A stretch of DNA of 64,000 nt from Parapusillimonas granuli. Lineage in GTDB: Bacteria > Pseudomonadota > Gammaproteobacteria > Burkholderiales > Burkholderiaceae_B. Position numbers and translations under genes: made by a program. Of this stretch, positions 47,545 through 55,258 are shown piece by piece. How positions within the stretch are numbered: position 1 is the stretch's first letter; each line of letters starts with the position of its first letter. The notes beneath the pieces are model-generated. The model saw only the letters and a program-made list of their open reading frames with translations. It had not been told where the DNA came from and did not search any database. The stretch covers positions 1-64,000 of the forward strand of contig NZ_JACCEM010000014.1 in assembly GCF_013416525.1 (NCBI RefSeq), written 5' to 3'.

Positions 47545-47928
47545 ATGCTGACCTTCGGGCATTTCCTGGCGGTCGGCGTGGGTGCGGCCATCGGCGCGGT
47601 GCTGCGCTGGCTGCTGGGTTTGTGGCTGAATACCGCGCATGCGGCCTTGCCTTGGGGCACGTTGGCGGCCAACCTGGCCGGCGGCTATCTGGTCGGGCTG
47701 ATCCTCGCGGTGCTGCTGCAGTGGCCGGAAGTGCCGGCCTGGCTGCGGCTATTCCTCATCACCGGCTTCCTGGGCGGCCTGACGACGTTTTCCACGTTTT
47801 CCGGCGAGGTCTACGGCTTGCTCGAACGCGGCGAGTTCGGGCAGGCGCTGCTCTATGCCGGCGCCAGCCTGTTCGGCAGCCTGCTGTTGACGGCGGCCGG
47901 GTTCGCCACGCTGCGCGGGCTGAAGTAA
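47545..47928 (+). CDS. crcB: Fluoride channel CrcB/Fluc
   Basis: 127-residue membrane protein with four transmembrane helices, one half of a dual-topology dimer that exports fluoride. Family motifs: GVGAAIGAVLRWLLGLW (pore-lining Arg) near 9-25, WGTLAANLAGGYLVGL (pore Asn) near 37-52, and GGLTTFSTFSGEVYGLLERGE (Phe/Ser track) near 74-94. It starts 12 bp after thrC. No fluoride riboswitch was recognised in that 12-bp gap, so regulation is probably constitutive or with thrC. Confidence 0.94.
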   Translation: MLTFGHFLAVGVGAAIGAVLRWLLGLWLNTAHAALPWGTLAANLAGGYLVGLILAVLLQWPEVPAWLRLFLITGFLGGLTTFSTFSGEVYGLLERGEFGQALLYAGASLFGSLLLTAAGFATLRGLK

Positions 47929-47986
47929 AGAGGGGAGGCGAAGGGTCACGCCTCGCGTGGCGCCCGCCTTCTGGCGTTGACGGGCC

Positions 47987-49336
47987 TTAGCCCCCGAGAT
48001 CCCTCGACGCCATCAATTCCTCGGCCGCGCGGTTCCCGCTGATCACCGCGCCCTCCAGAACCGCCGGATAAGACGTATCCGTCCAATCGCCCGCCGCCCA
48101 GACGCGCGGCCAGGGCGTGGTGTTGGGCGGGCGGCGCAGACCGGGCAGGGCGGCGAAGGTGGCGCGTTTTTCAACAATGAGATGGTGCCCCAGGACCTCG
48201 GGCAGGCGCGCGCGGGCGCGCGTCTGTTCGCGGACCTGGTCGATGATGCGCGCGATCACGGTCGGGCGGTCGTGCTCCATCAGGGCGCGTGCGTCGCTGA
48301 CGACGACGTGCAGCAGCGCGGCGGCCGCCGGCGTCCCGGGGGCGGCATACGCCCGCCGGTTGAACAGCCATTGGCCGAAGTGCAGGCGCGCGGGGTCTTC
48401 CCGCAGCAAGAGCATGGGGCTGGAGTCGGGCCAGGCCGCTTTCAGCTGCAGCGTGAGCGTGGCGATGGGCAGATAGGCGAAGGCCGACAGCATGCCCAGG
48501 TAATCCTCGCCGCCGGGCCGGCGGGGCAGCTGCGCCAGCAGCGTTCGGACGGATGCCGCGTTTCCGGCCAGCACGACGGCGTCGTAGGATTCTCCGTCCA
48601 CTTCGACGTGGCCGGCGCCCGCCGCCAGCTGCCGCACGGTGTGCGACGGCCGCCAGGCGGACGCACCGTCCGGGCCCGCGGCCAGGCGGCGCACGGCCTG
48701 GTCGGGCCACAAGGCCGACAGGTCGACGCGCGGCAGCAGCATGTCGGTCGCCTCGCGCCGGCCGCCCAGGCTGTCGCGCAGCACGCGGGCGAACAGCCCG
48801 GCGCATGCCTGGTCCGGCGGGGTGTTCAGGGCCGCCACGCAGAGCGGCCGCCAGAGGCGCTCGACCATGTGCGGCGATTGCCGGGTTGCGAGCAGCCAGT
48901 CGCCGACGGTGGCGCCGGGCGGCATGCGCCACCCGCGCAGGCGCAGGGCGGCCACGGCGCGCATGAGCGACAGGCGTTCCGTGGCGCGCATGCCGCGCCC
49001 GGACAATATGCCGGCCAGGAGATGGAAGGGCGCGGCGATGCCGGGCGTTTTCAGGCGGAAGCCGCCGTCCGCCGATTCGATGGCCAGCGGCATGCGGTGG
49101 AAGGCGGCCCCGGCGTCCAGCCCGAGATCGCGCATGAGGCCCAGCGTGGCGGCATAGGCGCCCAGCAGGATGTGCTGGCCGTTGTCGATGTCGACCCCCG
49201 GCCGCCACGGCACGCGGCGCGCCCGCCCGCCGGGCGTGGCGGAGGATTCATACACGACGACGCCATGGCCGGCCCGCCGCAGGCGGACGGCGGCGGCCAG
49301 GCCGGCCCAGCCGCCGCCCACCACGGCAAGCCTCAC
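47987..49336 (-). CDS. hpnE: Hydroxysqualene dehydroxylase HpnE
   Basis: 449-residue FAD amine-oxidase-like enzyme, last step of the HpnCDE squalene route. It begins VRLAVVGGGWAGLAAAVRLRRAGH with VYESSATPGGRARR, and ends with WAAGDWTDTSYPAVLEGAVISGNRAAEEL (FAD contact). The GTG at 49336 overlaps the hpnD stop as GTGA, the natural coupled start; an ATG at 49387 would add 17 Pro/Arg-rich residues. It is convergent with crcB. Squalene-hopene cyclase is not in the window. Confidence 0.9.
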   Translation of the reverse strand: MRLAVVGGGWAGLAAAVRLRRAGHGVVVYESSATPGGRARRVPWRPGVDIDNGQHILLGAYAATLGLMRDLGLDAGAAFHRMPLAIESADGGFRLKTPGIAAPFHLLAGILSGRGMRATERLSLMRAVAALRLRGWRMPPGATVGDWLLATRQSPHMVERLWRPLCVAALNTPPDQACAGLFARVLRDSLGGRREATDMLLPRVDLSALWPDQAVRRLAAGPDGASAWRPSHTVRQLAAGAGHVEVDGESYDAVVLAGNAASVRTLLAQLPRRPGGEDYLGMLSAFAYLPIATLTLQLKAAWPDSSPMLLLREDPARLHFGQWLFNRRAYAAPGTPAAAALLHVVVSDARALMEHDRPTVIARIIDQVREQTRARARLPEVLGHHLIVEKRATFAALPGLRRPPNTTPWPRVWAAGDWTDTSYPAVLEGAVISGNRAAEELMASRDLGG

Positions 49337-50196
49337 CGGCCGAGGCGGCGCACCAGCCCGCGGCCGCCGCCCACCCAGGTTTTCCATGCCAGCCAGAATT
49401 TGCGTATGGGCGTGAGCGAGATGCGCTGGTCGAGCACCCGCCACTGATCGCGCTCGATCTCGTGCAGCAGGGTGTGGTAGATGGCGGCCATCAAGAGACC
49501 GGGCCGTTGCGCGCGACGGTCTTCCTCGGGTAGCGCCCGCATGGCTTCGCGATAATACTGCCGGGCCCGATCCGTCTGGAAGCGCATCAGCGCCGCGAAG
49601 TTGTCGCTGTACCGCCGGTTCAGGATGTCCGCCGCGCTGACGTTGAAGGCACGCAAGTCTTCCTGGGGCAGGTAGATCCGCCCGCGCCGCGCGTCGTCGC
49701 CGACGTCGCGGATGATGTTGGTCAGCTGGAAGGCCAGGCCCAGCTTCTCGGCGTACTCCAGGGTTTCGGGGCGGGTGTAGCCGAAGATGCCGGCCGAGAG
49801 CTCGCCCACCACGCCGGCCGCATGCCAGCAGTATTTGCGCAGCTCGGGCCAGTCGGCATAGCGGGCGTGGTCCAGGTCCATTTCCATGCCTTCCACGACG
49901 GCGTACAGGCGGTCGGCGTCCAGCCCGTAGGGCTGCACGTGCGGCGCCAGGGCGCGCATGACGGGGTGGTCGGCGCGGCCGGCGTACATGTCTTCGATCT
50001 GGCTGCGCCACCATGCGAGCTTCATGCGCGCCACCGAGTGCTCCTCGCATTCGTCGACGACGTCATCGACTTCGCGGCAGAAGGCGTACAGGGCGGTGAT
50101 GGCCTTGCGCCGTTCCGGCGGCAGGAACAGAAAAGAGTAATAAAAGCTCGAACCGCTTTGGGCGGCCTTGTTCTGGCAGTATTCGTCGGGTGTCAT
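49333..50196 (-). CDS. hpnD: Presqualene diphosphate synthase HpnD
   Basis: 287-residue head-to-head prenyltransferase that condenses two farnesyl diphosphates. First aspartate-rich motif is REVDDVVDECEEH near 41-53, second is QLTNIIRDVGDDARRGRIYLPQEDL near 156-180. HpnC, HpnD and HpnE replace eukaryotic squalene synthase. It overlaps hpnE by 4 bp and follows hpnC by 41 bp. Confidence 0.94.
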   Translation of the reverse strand: MTPDEYCQNKAAQSGSSFYYSFLFLPPERRKAITALYAFCREVDDVVDECEEHSVARMKLAWWRSQIEDMYAGRADHPVMRALAPHVQPYGLDADRLYAVVEGMEMDLDHARYADWPELRKYCWHAAGVVGELSAGIFGYTRPETLEYAEKLGLAFQLTNIIRDVGDDARRGRIYLPQEDLRAFNVSAADILNRRYSDNFAALMRFQTDRARQYYREAMRALPEEDRRAQRPGLLMAAIYHTLLHEIERDQWRVLDQRISLTPIRKFWLAWKTWVGGGRGLVRRLGR

Positions 50197-50237
50197 GCTT
50201 GGTGGTCACCGTGGGATGTGGCGTGCCGCCCCGGGCG

Positions 50238-51089
50238 CTAGGAAAGGGGCCGCAGCGCGCGCCACAGGAGCAATATCCAATCGCGTTTTTCAAGCGTCGG
50301 ATGGTGTTGGAATATGTCGTAGTGTAATTGGTCCAGGCGTTCCAGGATACGCAGGCCGCCGTGGACGACCAGCTTGAGCTCGAAGCCGATGCGGCCCGGC
50401 AGGCGCCCGGTGAGCGGCATGCCCGAGCGCAGCATGCGCCGCGCCAGGCCGACCTGCTCGCGCATCAACGCCTGCCAGGCCGCATCGGCGGCGTCCCGCC
50501 CGGGCCCGCCCGCCATCCTGCGCCCGATGTAGTCCGGCGCGAGGCCATGGCGCTCGAAGGCGTCCAAAGGGATGTACAGGCGGTTCTTGCGCCAATCGAT
50601 GGCCACGTCCTGCCAGAAGTTGGCCAGCTGCAGCCCGGTGCAGATCGCGTCGGCGCATTCGAAGTTGCCGGAGTCGGCCCGCCCGTACAGGTGCAGCATC
50701 AGGCGGCCGACCGGGTTCGCGGAGCGCCGGCAGTAGTCCAGCAGCTGGGGCAGGCCGTCGTAGCGCTGCACCGTGACGTCCTGCTCGAAGGCGGAAATCA
50801 GGTCGTAGAAGGGCTGCAGGGGCAGGGCGTGCCGGCGGATGGTGCCGGACAGCGGCTCGAAGACCGCGCCCAGCGGGTGGTCCGGCGGCAAGCGCCCGCC
50901 GCCGATCTGCGCCAGCGCTTCGCGATAGGCCGCCAGCTGCCGCAGCCGCTGTTCGGGCGCCGCGTCGCCTTCATCGGCGATGTCGTCCGCGCTGCGGGCG
51001 TAGCGGTAGATATCAGTGACCGCCGCGCGCAGGCGGCGCGGCAGCAGCAGGGAGGCGACGGGGAAGTTCTCGTAGTGGTCGACGGCCAT
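50238..51089 (-). CDS. hpnC: Hydroxysqualene synthase HpnC
   Basis: 283-residue prenyltransferase that converts presqualene diphosphate to hydroxysqualene. YARSADDIADEGDA near 30-43 and QLANFWQDVAIDWRKNRLYIPLDAFERHG near 158-185 are the two metal-binding motifs in their HpnC form. First gene of hpnC-hpnD-hpnE, and divergent from alr. Confidence 0.93.
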   Translation of the reverse strand: MAVDHYENFPVASLLLPRRLRAAVTDIYRYARSADDIADEGDAAPEQRLRQLAAYREALAQIGGGRLPPDHPLGAVFEPLSGTIRRHALPLQPFYDLISAFEQDVTVQRYDGLPQLLDYCRRSANPVGRLMLHLYGRADSGNFECADAICTGLQLANFWQDVAIDWRKNRLYIPLDAFERHGLAPDYIGRRMAGGPGRDAADAAWQALMREQVGLARRMLRSGMPLTGRLPGRIGFELKLVVHGGLRILERLDQLHYDIFQHHPTLEKRDWILLLWRALRPLS

Positions 51090-51164
51090 AGCTGCGCAGT
51101 ATAAGTCAAGGTCGTCATGCGCCTCGTCTTGGTTTAGACTTCACCATTCTATTCTGGAGCTGCC

Positions 51165-52292
51165 ATGCCTCGTCCTATTTCGGCGACGATATCCCTGTCC
51201 GCCCTGACCCACAACCTGGCCGCCGTCGGGCGCGGGCTGGAAGCCGCGTGCACGCGCGACGGCCGCAAGCGCCCGAACATCTGGGCGGTCATCAAGGCCG
51301 ATGCCTACGGCCACGGGGTGCGGAACGCGGTGCCGGCCTTCGCGCAGGCCGACGGCCTGGCCATGCTGGATTTCGACGAAGCTGTGCTGTGCCGCGACCT
51401 GGGCTGGGCCAAGCCCCTGCTGCTGCTCGAAGGCCTGTTCGAACCGGCCGACGTCGCCGTGCTCGACCGGTATCGGCTGGCATCGACCGTGCACTGCCGG
51501 GAACAGATCGACATCCTGGCCGCGTCCAAGGTGTCCCGGCCGCTGGACGTCTTCGTCAAGCTGAACAGCGGCATGAACCGCCTGGGCTTCGCGCCCGGCC
51601 AGTATCGCGACGCCTTCGGCCGCCTGCAGGCGCTGCATGAGCGCGGCATCGTCAACATCGTCGGCAAAATGAGCCATTTCGCCCGGGCCGACGACGACCC
51701 GGAGGCCACCAGCCGGCAGCTGGCCCTTTTCCTGGAAGCGACCCGCGGCCTGCCGGGGGCGCTCAGCCTGTGCAATTCCGCCGCGACGCTCACGCCCACG
51801 CTGTGGCCCGCGCTGCCGGCCGACCAGGACCAATGGGTGCGCCCCGGCATCTGCCTGTACGGGGGCTCGCCCTTCGGCGGCCGTTCGGCGCAGGAGCTCG
51901 GGCTGCTGCCGGCGCAAACCCTGGCGGCCAAGCTGATCAGCATCGCCGACCTGCCTGCCGGCGCCTCGGTGGGCTATGGCTATACCTTCACCGCCCCCGC
52001 CGGCATGCGCATCGGCGTGGCGGCCTGCGGCTATGCCGACGGCTATCCGCGCCATGCCGGCACCGGCACGCCGGTCACGGTGGACGGCGTGCGCACCCGC
52101 TTGCTGGGCCGCGTTTCCATGGACATGCTCATGGTCGACCTCACGCCCGTGCCGCAGGCCCGCGTGGGCAGCCGCGTCGTCCTGTGGGGCGAGGGCGGGC
52201 CCTCGGTCGACGAAGTCGCCAGGGCGGCGGGCACCATAGGCTACGAATTGTTGTGCGCAATCGCGCCGCGTGTGCCAAAATTTGCGGTTTGA
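51165..52292 (+). CDS. alr: Alanine racemase
   Basis: 375-residue PLP enzyme interconverting L- and D-alanine for peptidoglycan or for D-alanine use. The PLP lysine is in WAVIKADAYGHG near 43-54. The catalytic tyrosine is in VGYGYTFTAPAGMRIGVAACGYADGYPR near 265. VKLNSGMNRLGF and GRVSMDMLMVDLT are also conserved. GGAGC lies 6-7 bases before the ATG. Sequence alone does not distinguish the biosynthetic Alr from the catabolic DadX; there is no dadA beside it, which favours alr. Confidence 0.95.
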   Translation: MPRPISATISLSALTHNLAAVGRGLEAACTRDGRKRPNIWAVIKADAYGHGVRNAVPAFAQADGLAMLDFDEAVLCRDLGWAKPLLLLEGLFEPADVAVLDRYRLASTVHCREQIDILAASKVSRPLDVFVKLNSGMNRLGFAPGQYRDAFGRLQALHERGIVNIVGKMSHFARADDDPEATSRQLALFLEATRGLPGALSLCNSAATLTPTLWPALPADQDQWVRPGICLYGGSPFGGRSAQELGLLPAQTLAAKLISIADLPAGASVGYGYTFTAPAGMRIGVAACGYADGYPRHAGTGTPVTVDGVRTRLLGRVSMDMLMVDLTPVPQARVGSRVVLWGEGGPSVDEVARAAGTIGYELLCAIAPRVPKFAV

Positions 52293-52335
52293 ACACACCG
52301 ATGCATCTGATGAATCCCAGAATCGAGGAAATCGC

Positions 52336-53052
52336 GTGAAGAACAAGTGTGTACTGGTGACGGGTGCGACCAAGGGAATAGGCTGGGCCATCAGCCAGCG
52401 GCTCGCCGATCTGGGCTGCCATGTCGTGGGGCTGGCGCGCAATACGCAGGACATCGATTTTCCCGGCTATCTGTATTCCTGTGATCTCAGCAATGCCGGC
52501 GAAACCGAAGACATGCTGCGCGTCATCCGCGAAAAATACCCGGTCGACGCGGTGGTCAACAATGTGGGCATGGTCCGGCCCGAACCCCTGGGCGAAATCG
52601 ACCTGGGCTCGCTCTACCAGGTGTTCGACCTCAACGTGCGGGTGGCCGTCCAGGTCACGCAGACGTTCGTCGCGTCCATGAAGGCCCGCAAGGAAGGGCG
52701 CATCGTCAACATCTGCAGCCGTGCCACCCACGGCGGCGTCAACCGCAGCAGCTATTCGGCGGCCAAGAGCGCGCTCATCGGCTGCACGCGCACCTGGGCG
52801 CTGGAATTGGCGCCCTACGGCATCACCGTCAATGCCGTCTCGCCGGGCCCCATCGAAACCGAACTCTTCCGCGACGGCCACCCCGCCGGCAGCGAGGCCG
52901 AGAAAAAGGCGCTGGCGTCCATCCCCATGGGCCGGCTGGGGTCGCCGGCGGACGTCGCCGCGGCGGTCACCTTCCTTCTCGGCGACGAGGCCGGCTTCAT
53001 CACAGGGCAGGTGCTGGGCGTGGACGGCGGCGGCAGCCTGGCGGGGCGCTGA
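52336..53052 (+). CDS. Short-chain dehydrogenase/reductase (FabG-like)
   Basis: 238-residue classical SDR. The cofactor motif is TGATKGIGWAI near 9-19, the NNVG motif is near 78, the catalytic Ser lies in VNICSRATHGG and Tyr-Lys in SSYSAAKSAL, followed by NAVSPGPIETELF and the C-terminal GQVLGVDGGGSLAG. An oxidoreductase of unknown substrate. The GTG at 52336 with GAGGA 7 bases upstream is chosen because homology begins at KNKCVLVTGA. It sits between alr and radA on the same strand. Confidence 0.88.
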   Translation: MKNKCVLVTGATKGIGWAISQRLADLGCHVVGLARNTQDIDFPGYLYSCDLSNAGETEDMLRVIREKYPVDAVVNNVGMVRPEPLGEIDLGSLYQVFDLNVRVAVQVTQTFVASMKARKEGRIVNICSRATHGGVNRSSYSAAKSALIGCTRTWALELAPYGITVNAVSPGPIETELFRDGHPAGSEAEKKALASIPMGRLGSPADVAAAVTFLLGDEAGFITGQVLGVDGGGSLAGR

Positions 53053-53103
53053 AGGGGCTCCGTCCCGCCCTCCGATCCCGTCCGCGCCGGTTAAACTCGG
53101 GCG

Positions 53104-54465
53104 ATGGCCAAGTCTAAAACTTCATTCGTATGCAGCGATTGCGGGGGAAGCTGCCCCAAATGGGAAGGCAAGTGCCCCCATTGCGGCGCCTGGAACACCC
53201 TGCAGGAAACCCGTGAATCCGCGGCGCCGGCGCATCGCTTCGCGCCGCTGGCGGGCGCCAGCCCCGTGCGCAGCCTCGCCGAAATCGAAGCGCGCGAATT
53301 GCCCCGGCAGCCCACGGGCATCGCCGAATTCGACCGCGTGCTGGGCGGCGGCCTGGTGCCCGGCGCCGTGGTCCTGATCGGAGGCGACCCGGGCATAGGC
53401 AAGTCCACCTTGCTGTTGCAGGCGCTGGTCTCGCTGTCGCGGGCGGCCAAGGTGCTCTACGTGACCGGCGAAGAATCCGCCGAACAGGTGGCCTTGCGGG
53501 CGCGCCGGCTGGAGCTGGCCACGGGCGGGGTCGACCTGCTGGCCGAGATCCGGCTGGAAGCCATCATGGCGGCCCTGGACGAGCAAAAGCCCGCCGTCGC
53601 CGTCATCGATTCGATACAAACGCTTTATTCCGGCGAACTGAGCGCCGCGCCGGGCTCGGTCTCGCAGGTGCGCGAATGCGCCGCTCAGCTCACCCGCCTG
53701 GCCAAGCAGACGGGCGTCGCCATCGTCCTGATCGGGCACGTCACCAAGGACGGCACCCTGGCCGGCCCCCGCGTGCTGGAGCACATCGTGGACACCGTGC
53801 TCTATTTCGAGGGCGATACGCATTCCTCGTTCCGGCTGATCCGCGCCTTCAAGAACCGTTTTGGCGCCGTCAACGAACTGGGCGTCTTCGCCATGACCGA
53901 CCGCGGCCTGCGCGGCGTTGCCAATCCCTCGGCCCTGTTCCTGTCCCAGCACGAGAAGAACGTCCCGGGCTCCTGCGTCATGGCCACCCAGGAGGGCACG
54001 CGCCCCTTGCTGGTCGAGATCCAGGCGCTGGTCGACAGCGCCCACAGCCCGAATCCGCGCCGGCTGTCCGTCGGACTGGAATCCACCCGCCTGGCCATGC
54101 TGCTGGCGGTGCTGCACCGGCACGCCGGCGTGGCCACCTTCGACCAGGACGTTTTCGTCAATGCGGTCGGGGGCGTGAAGATCACCGAACCGGCGGCGGA
54201 TCTCGCGGTGCTCCTGGCCATCATGTCCTCGCTCAACAACAGGCCTCTGCCGCCCGGCCTGGTGGTGTTCGGCGAGGTCGGCCTGGCCGGCGAGATCCGC
54301 CCGGCGCCCCGGGGGCAGGAGCGCCTGCGCGAAGCCGCCAAGCTGGGGTTCAGCGTCGCCCTCATCCCCAAGGCGAACGCGCCCCGGCAGGCCATCGAAG
54401 GGCTGGAGATCTGGGCCGTCGACCGCGTCGGCGACGCCATTTCACGTTTGCGCGAGGCCGGCTGA
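53104..54465 (+). CDS. radA: DNA repair protein RadA
   Basis: 453-residue RecA-like helicase for branch migration in recombination. A C4 zinc finger (CSDCGGSCPKWEGKCPHC near 10-27) is followed by the ATPase domain with Walker A GGDPGIGKST near 93-102, the RadA-specific KNRFG motif (FKNRFGAVNELGVF near 250), and a C-terminal Lon-like domain (GLAGEIRPAPRGQERLREAAKLGF). The stop is directly followed by the GTG of the TauE/SafE gene. Confidence 0.97.
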   Translation: MAKSKTSFVCSDCGGSCPKWEGKCPHCGAWNTLQETRESAAPAHRFAPLAGASPVRSLAEIEARELPRQPTGIAEFDRVLGGGLVPGAVVLIGGDPGIGKSTLLLQALVSLSRAAKVLYVTGEESAEQVALRARRLELATGGVDLLAEIRLEAIMAALDEQKPAVAVIDSIQTLYSGELSAAPGSVSQVRECAAQLTRLAKQTGVAIVLIGHVTKDGTLAGPRVLEHIVDTVLYFEGDTHSSFRLIRAFKNRFGAVNELGVFAMTDRGLRGVANPSALFLSQHEKNVPGSCVMATQEGTRPLLVEIQALVDSAHSPNPRRLSVGLESTRLAMLLAVLHRHAGVATFDQDVFVNAVGGVKITEPAADLAVLLAIMSSLNNRPLPPGLVVFGEVGLAGEIRPAPRGQERLREAAKLGFSVALIPKANAPRQAIEGLEIWAVDRVGDAISRLREAG

Positions 54466-55254
54466 GTGGACTACGCGTCTTTATGGCATGTGCTGATTCC
54501 GGCCTGCCTGGCGGTGGGGGCGCTCATCGGCTTCACCGGCGGTGTGCTGGGCATAGGCGGGGGGCTGCTGGCGATCCCGCTCCTGGGCCTGGTCCTGGGC
54601 ATGGAGCAGCAGGCGGCCCAGGGCACGGCCTTGATCATGGTCGCGCCCGCCGTACTGCTGACGGTGCGCAAATACAACCAGCACGACAAGGTCGACCTGC
54701 GCGCCGCCGGCGCCGGCGCGGCCGGGGCGATGGTCTTCACCTGGCTGGGCGCGCAGGTCGCGCTGGGCATAGAACCCGTCCTGTTGCGCCGCGTCTACGC
54801 CGGTTTCGTCCTGTGCATCGCGATGTTCTACTTCCACCAGAGCTCCCGCAAGCGCCGCAAGGCCGTCCGCCCCGGCGGCCTGCGCCGGCCGGAGGACTAC
54901 CATTCGGCCTGGTTCGCCCTGATCGGCATGATCGCCGGCATGACGGGCGGCATATTCGGAGTCGGCGGCTCGGTGCTGGTGATTCCCATCCTGACCACGA
55001 TGTTCCGCCTGAGCCAGACCAGCGCGCAGGCGCTGGCCCTGACCATGATGATACCCAGCACCTTCGTGGCGCTGTCCACCTACGCCGCGCACGGGCAGGC
55101 CGACTGGCTGATCGGCATTCCGCTTGCGCTGGGCAGCGTCCTGATGGTGCCTTACGGCGTCAGGCTGGCCTATGCGCTGCCCGAGCCCAGGCTGAAGCTG
55201 ATCTTCGCCTGCATGCTGCTTGTTATCATGGTGCTCCTGCTCGTGAAGACCTGA
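54466..55254 (+). CDS. TauE/SafE-family anion permease
   Basis: 262 residues with about eight membrane helices in two similar halves, each carrying a glycine-rich FTGGVLGIGGGLLAIPLL or MTGGIFGVGGSVLVIPIL motif (near 20-40 and 157-175). Family members export sulfite or sulfonates, or move other organic anions. A sulfite exporter would fit the taurine pathway of this organism, but the gene is 36 kb away from it and shares no visible regulatory site. The GTG start abuts the radA stop, with GAGG 9 bases upstream. Confidence 0.87.
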   Translation: MDYASLWHVLIPACLAVGALIGFTGGVLGIGGGLLAIPLLGLVLGMEQQAAQGTALIMVAPAVLLTVRKYNQHDKVDLRAAGAGAAGAMVFTWLGAQVALGIEPVLLRRVYAGFVLCIAMFYFHQSSRKRRKAVRPGGLRRPEDYHSAWFALIGMIAGMTGGIFGVGGSVLVIPILTTMFRLSQTSAQALALTMMIPSTFVALSTYAAHGQADWLIGIPLALGSVLMVPYGVRLAYALPEPRLKLIFACMLLVIMVLLLVKT

Positions 55255-55258
55255 TCCC

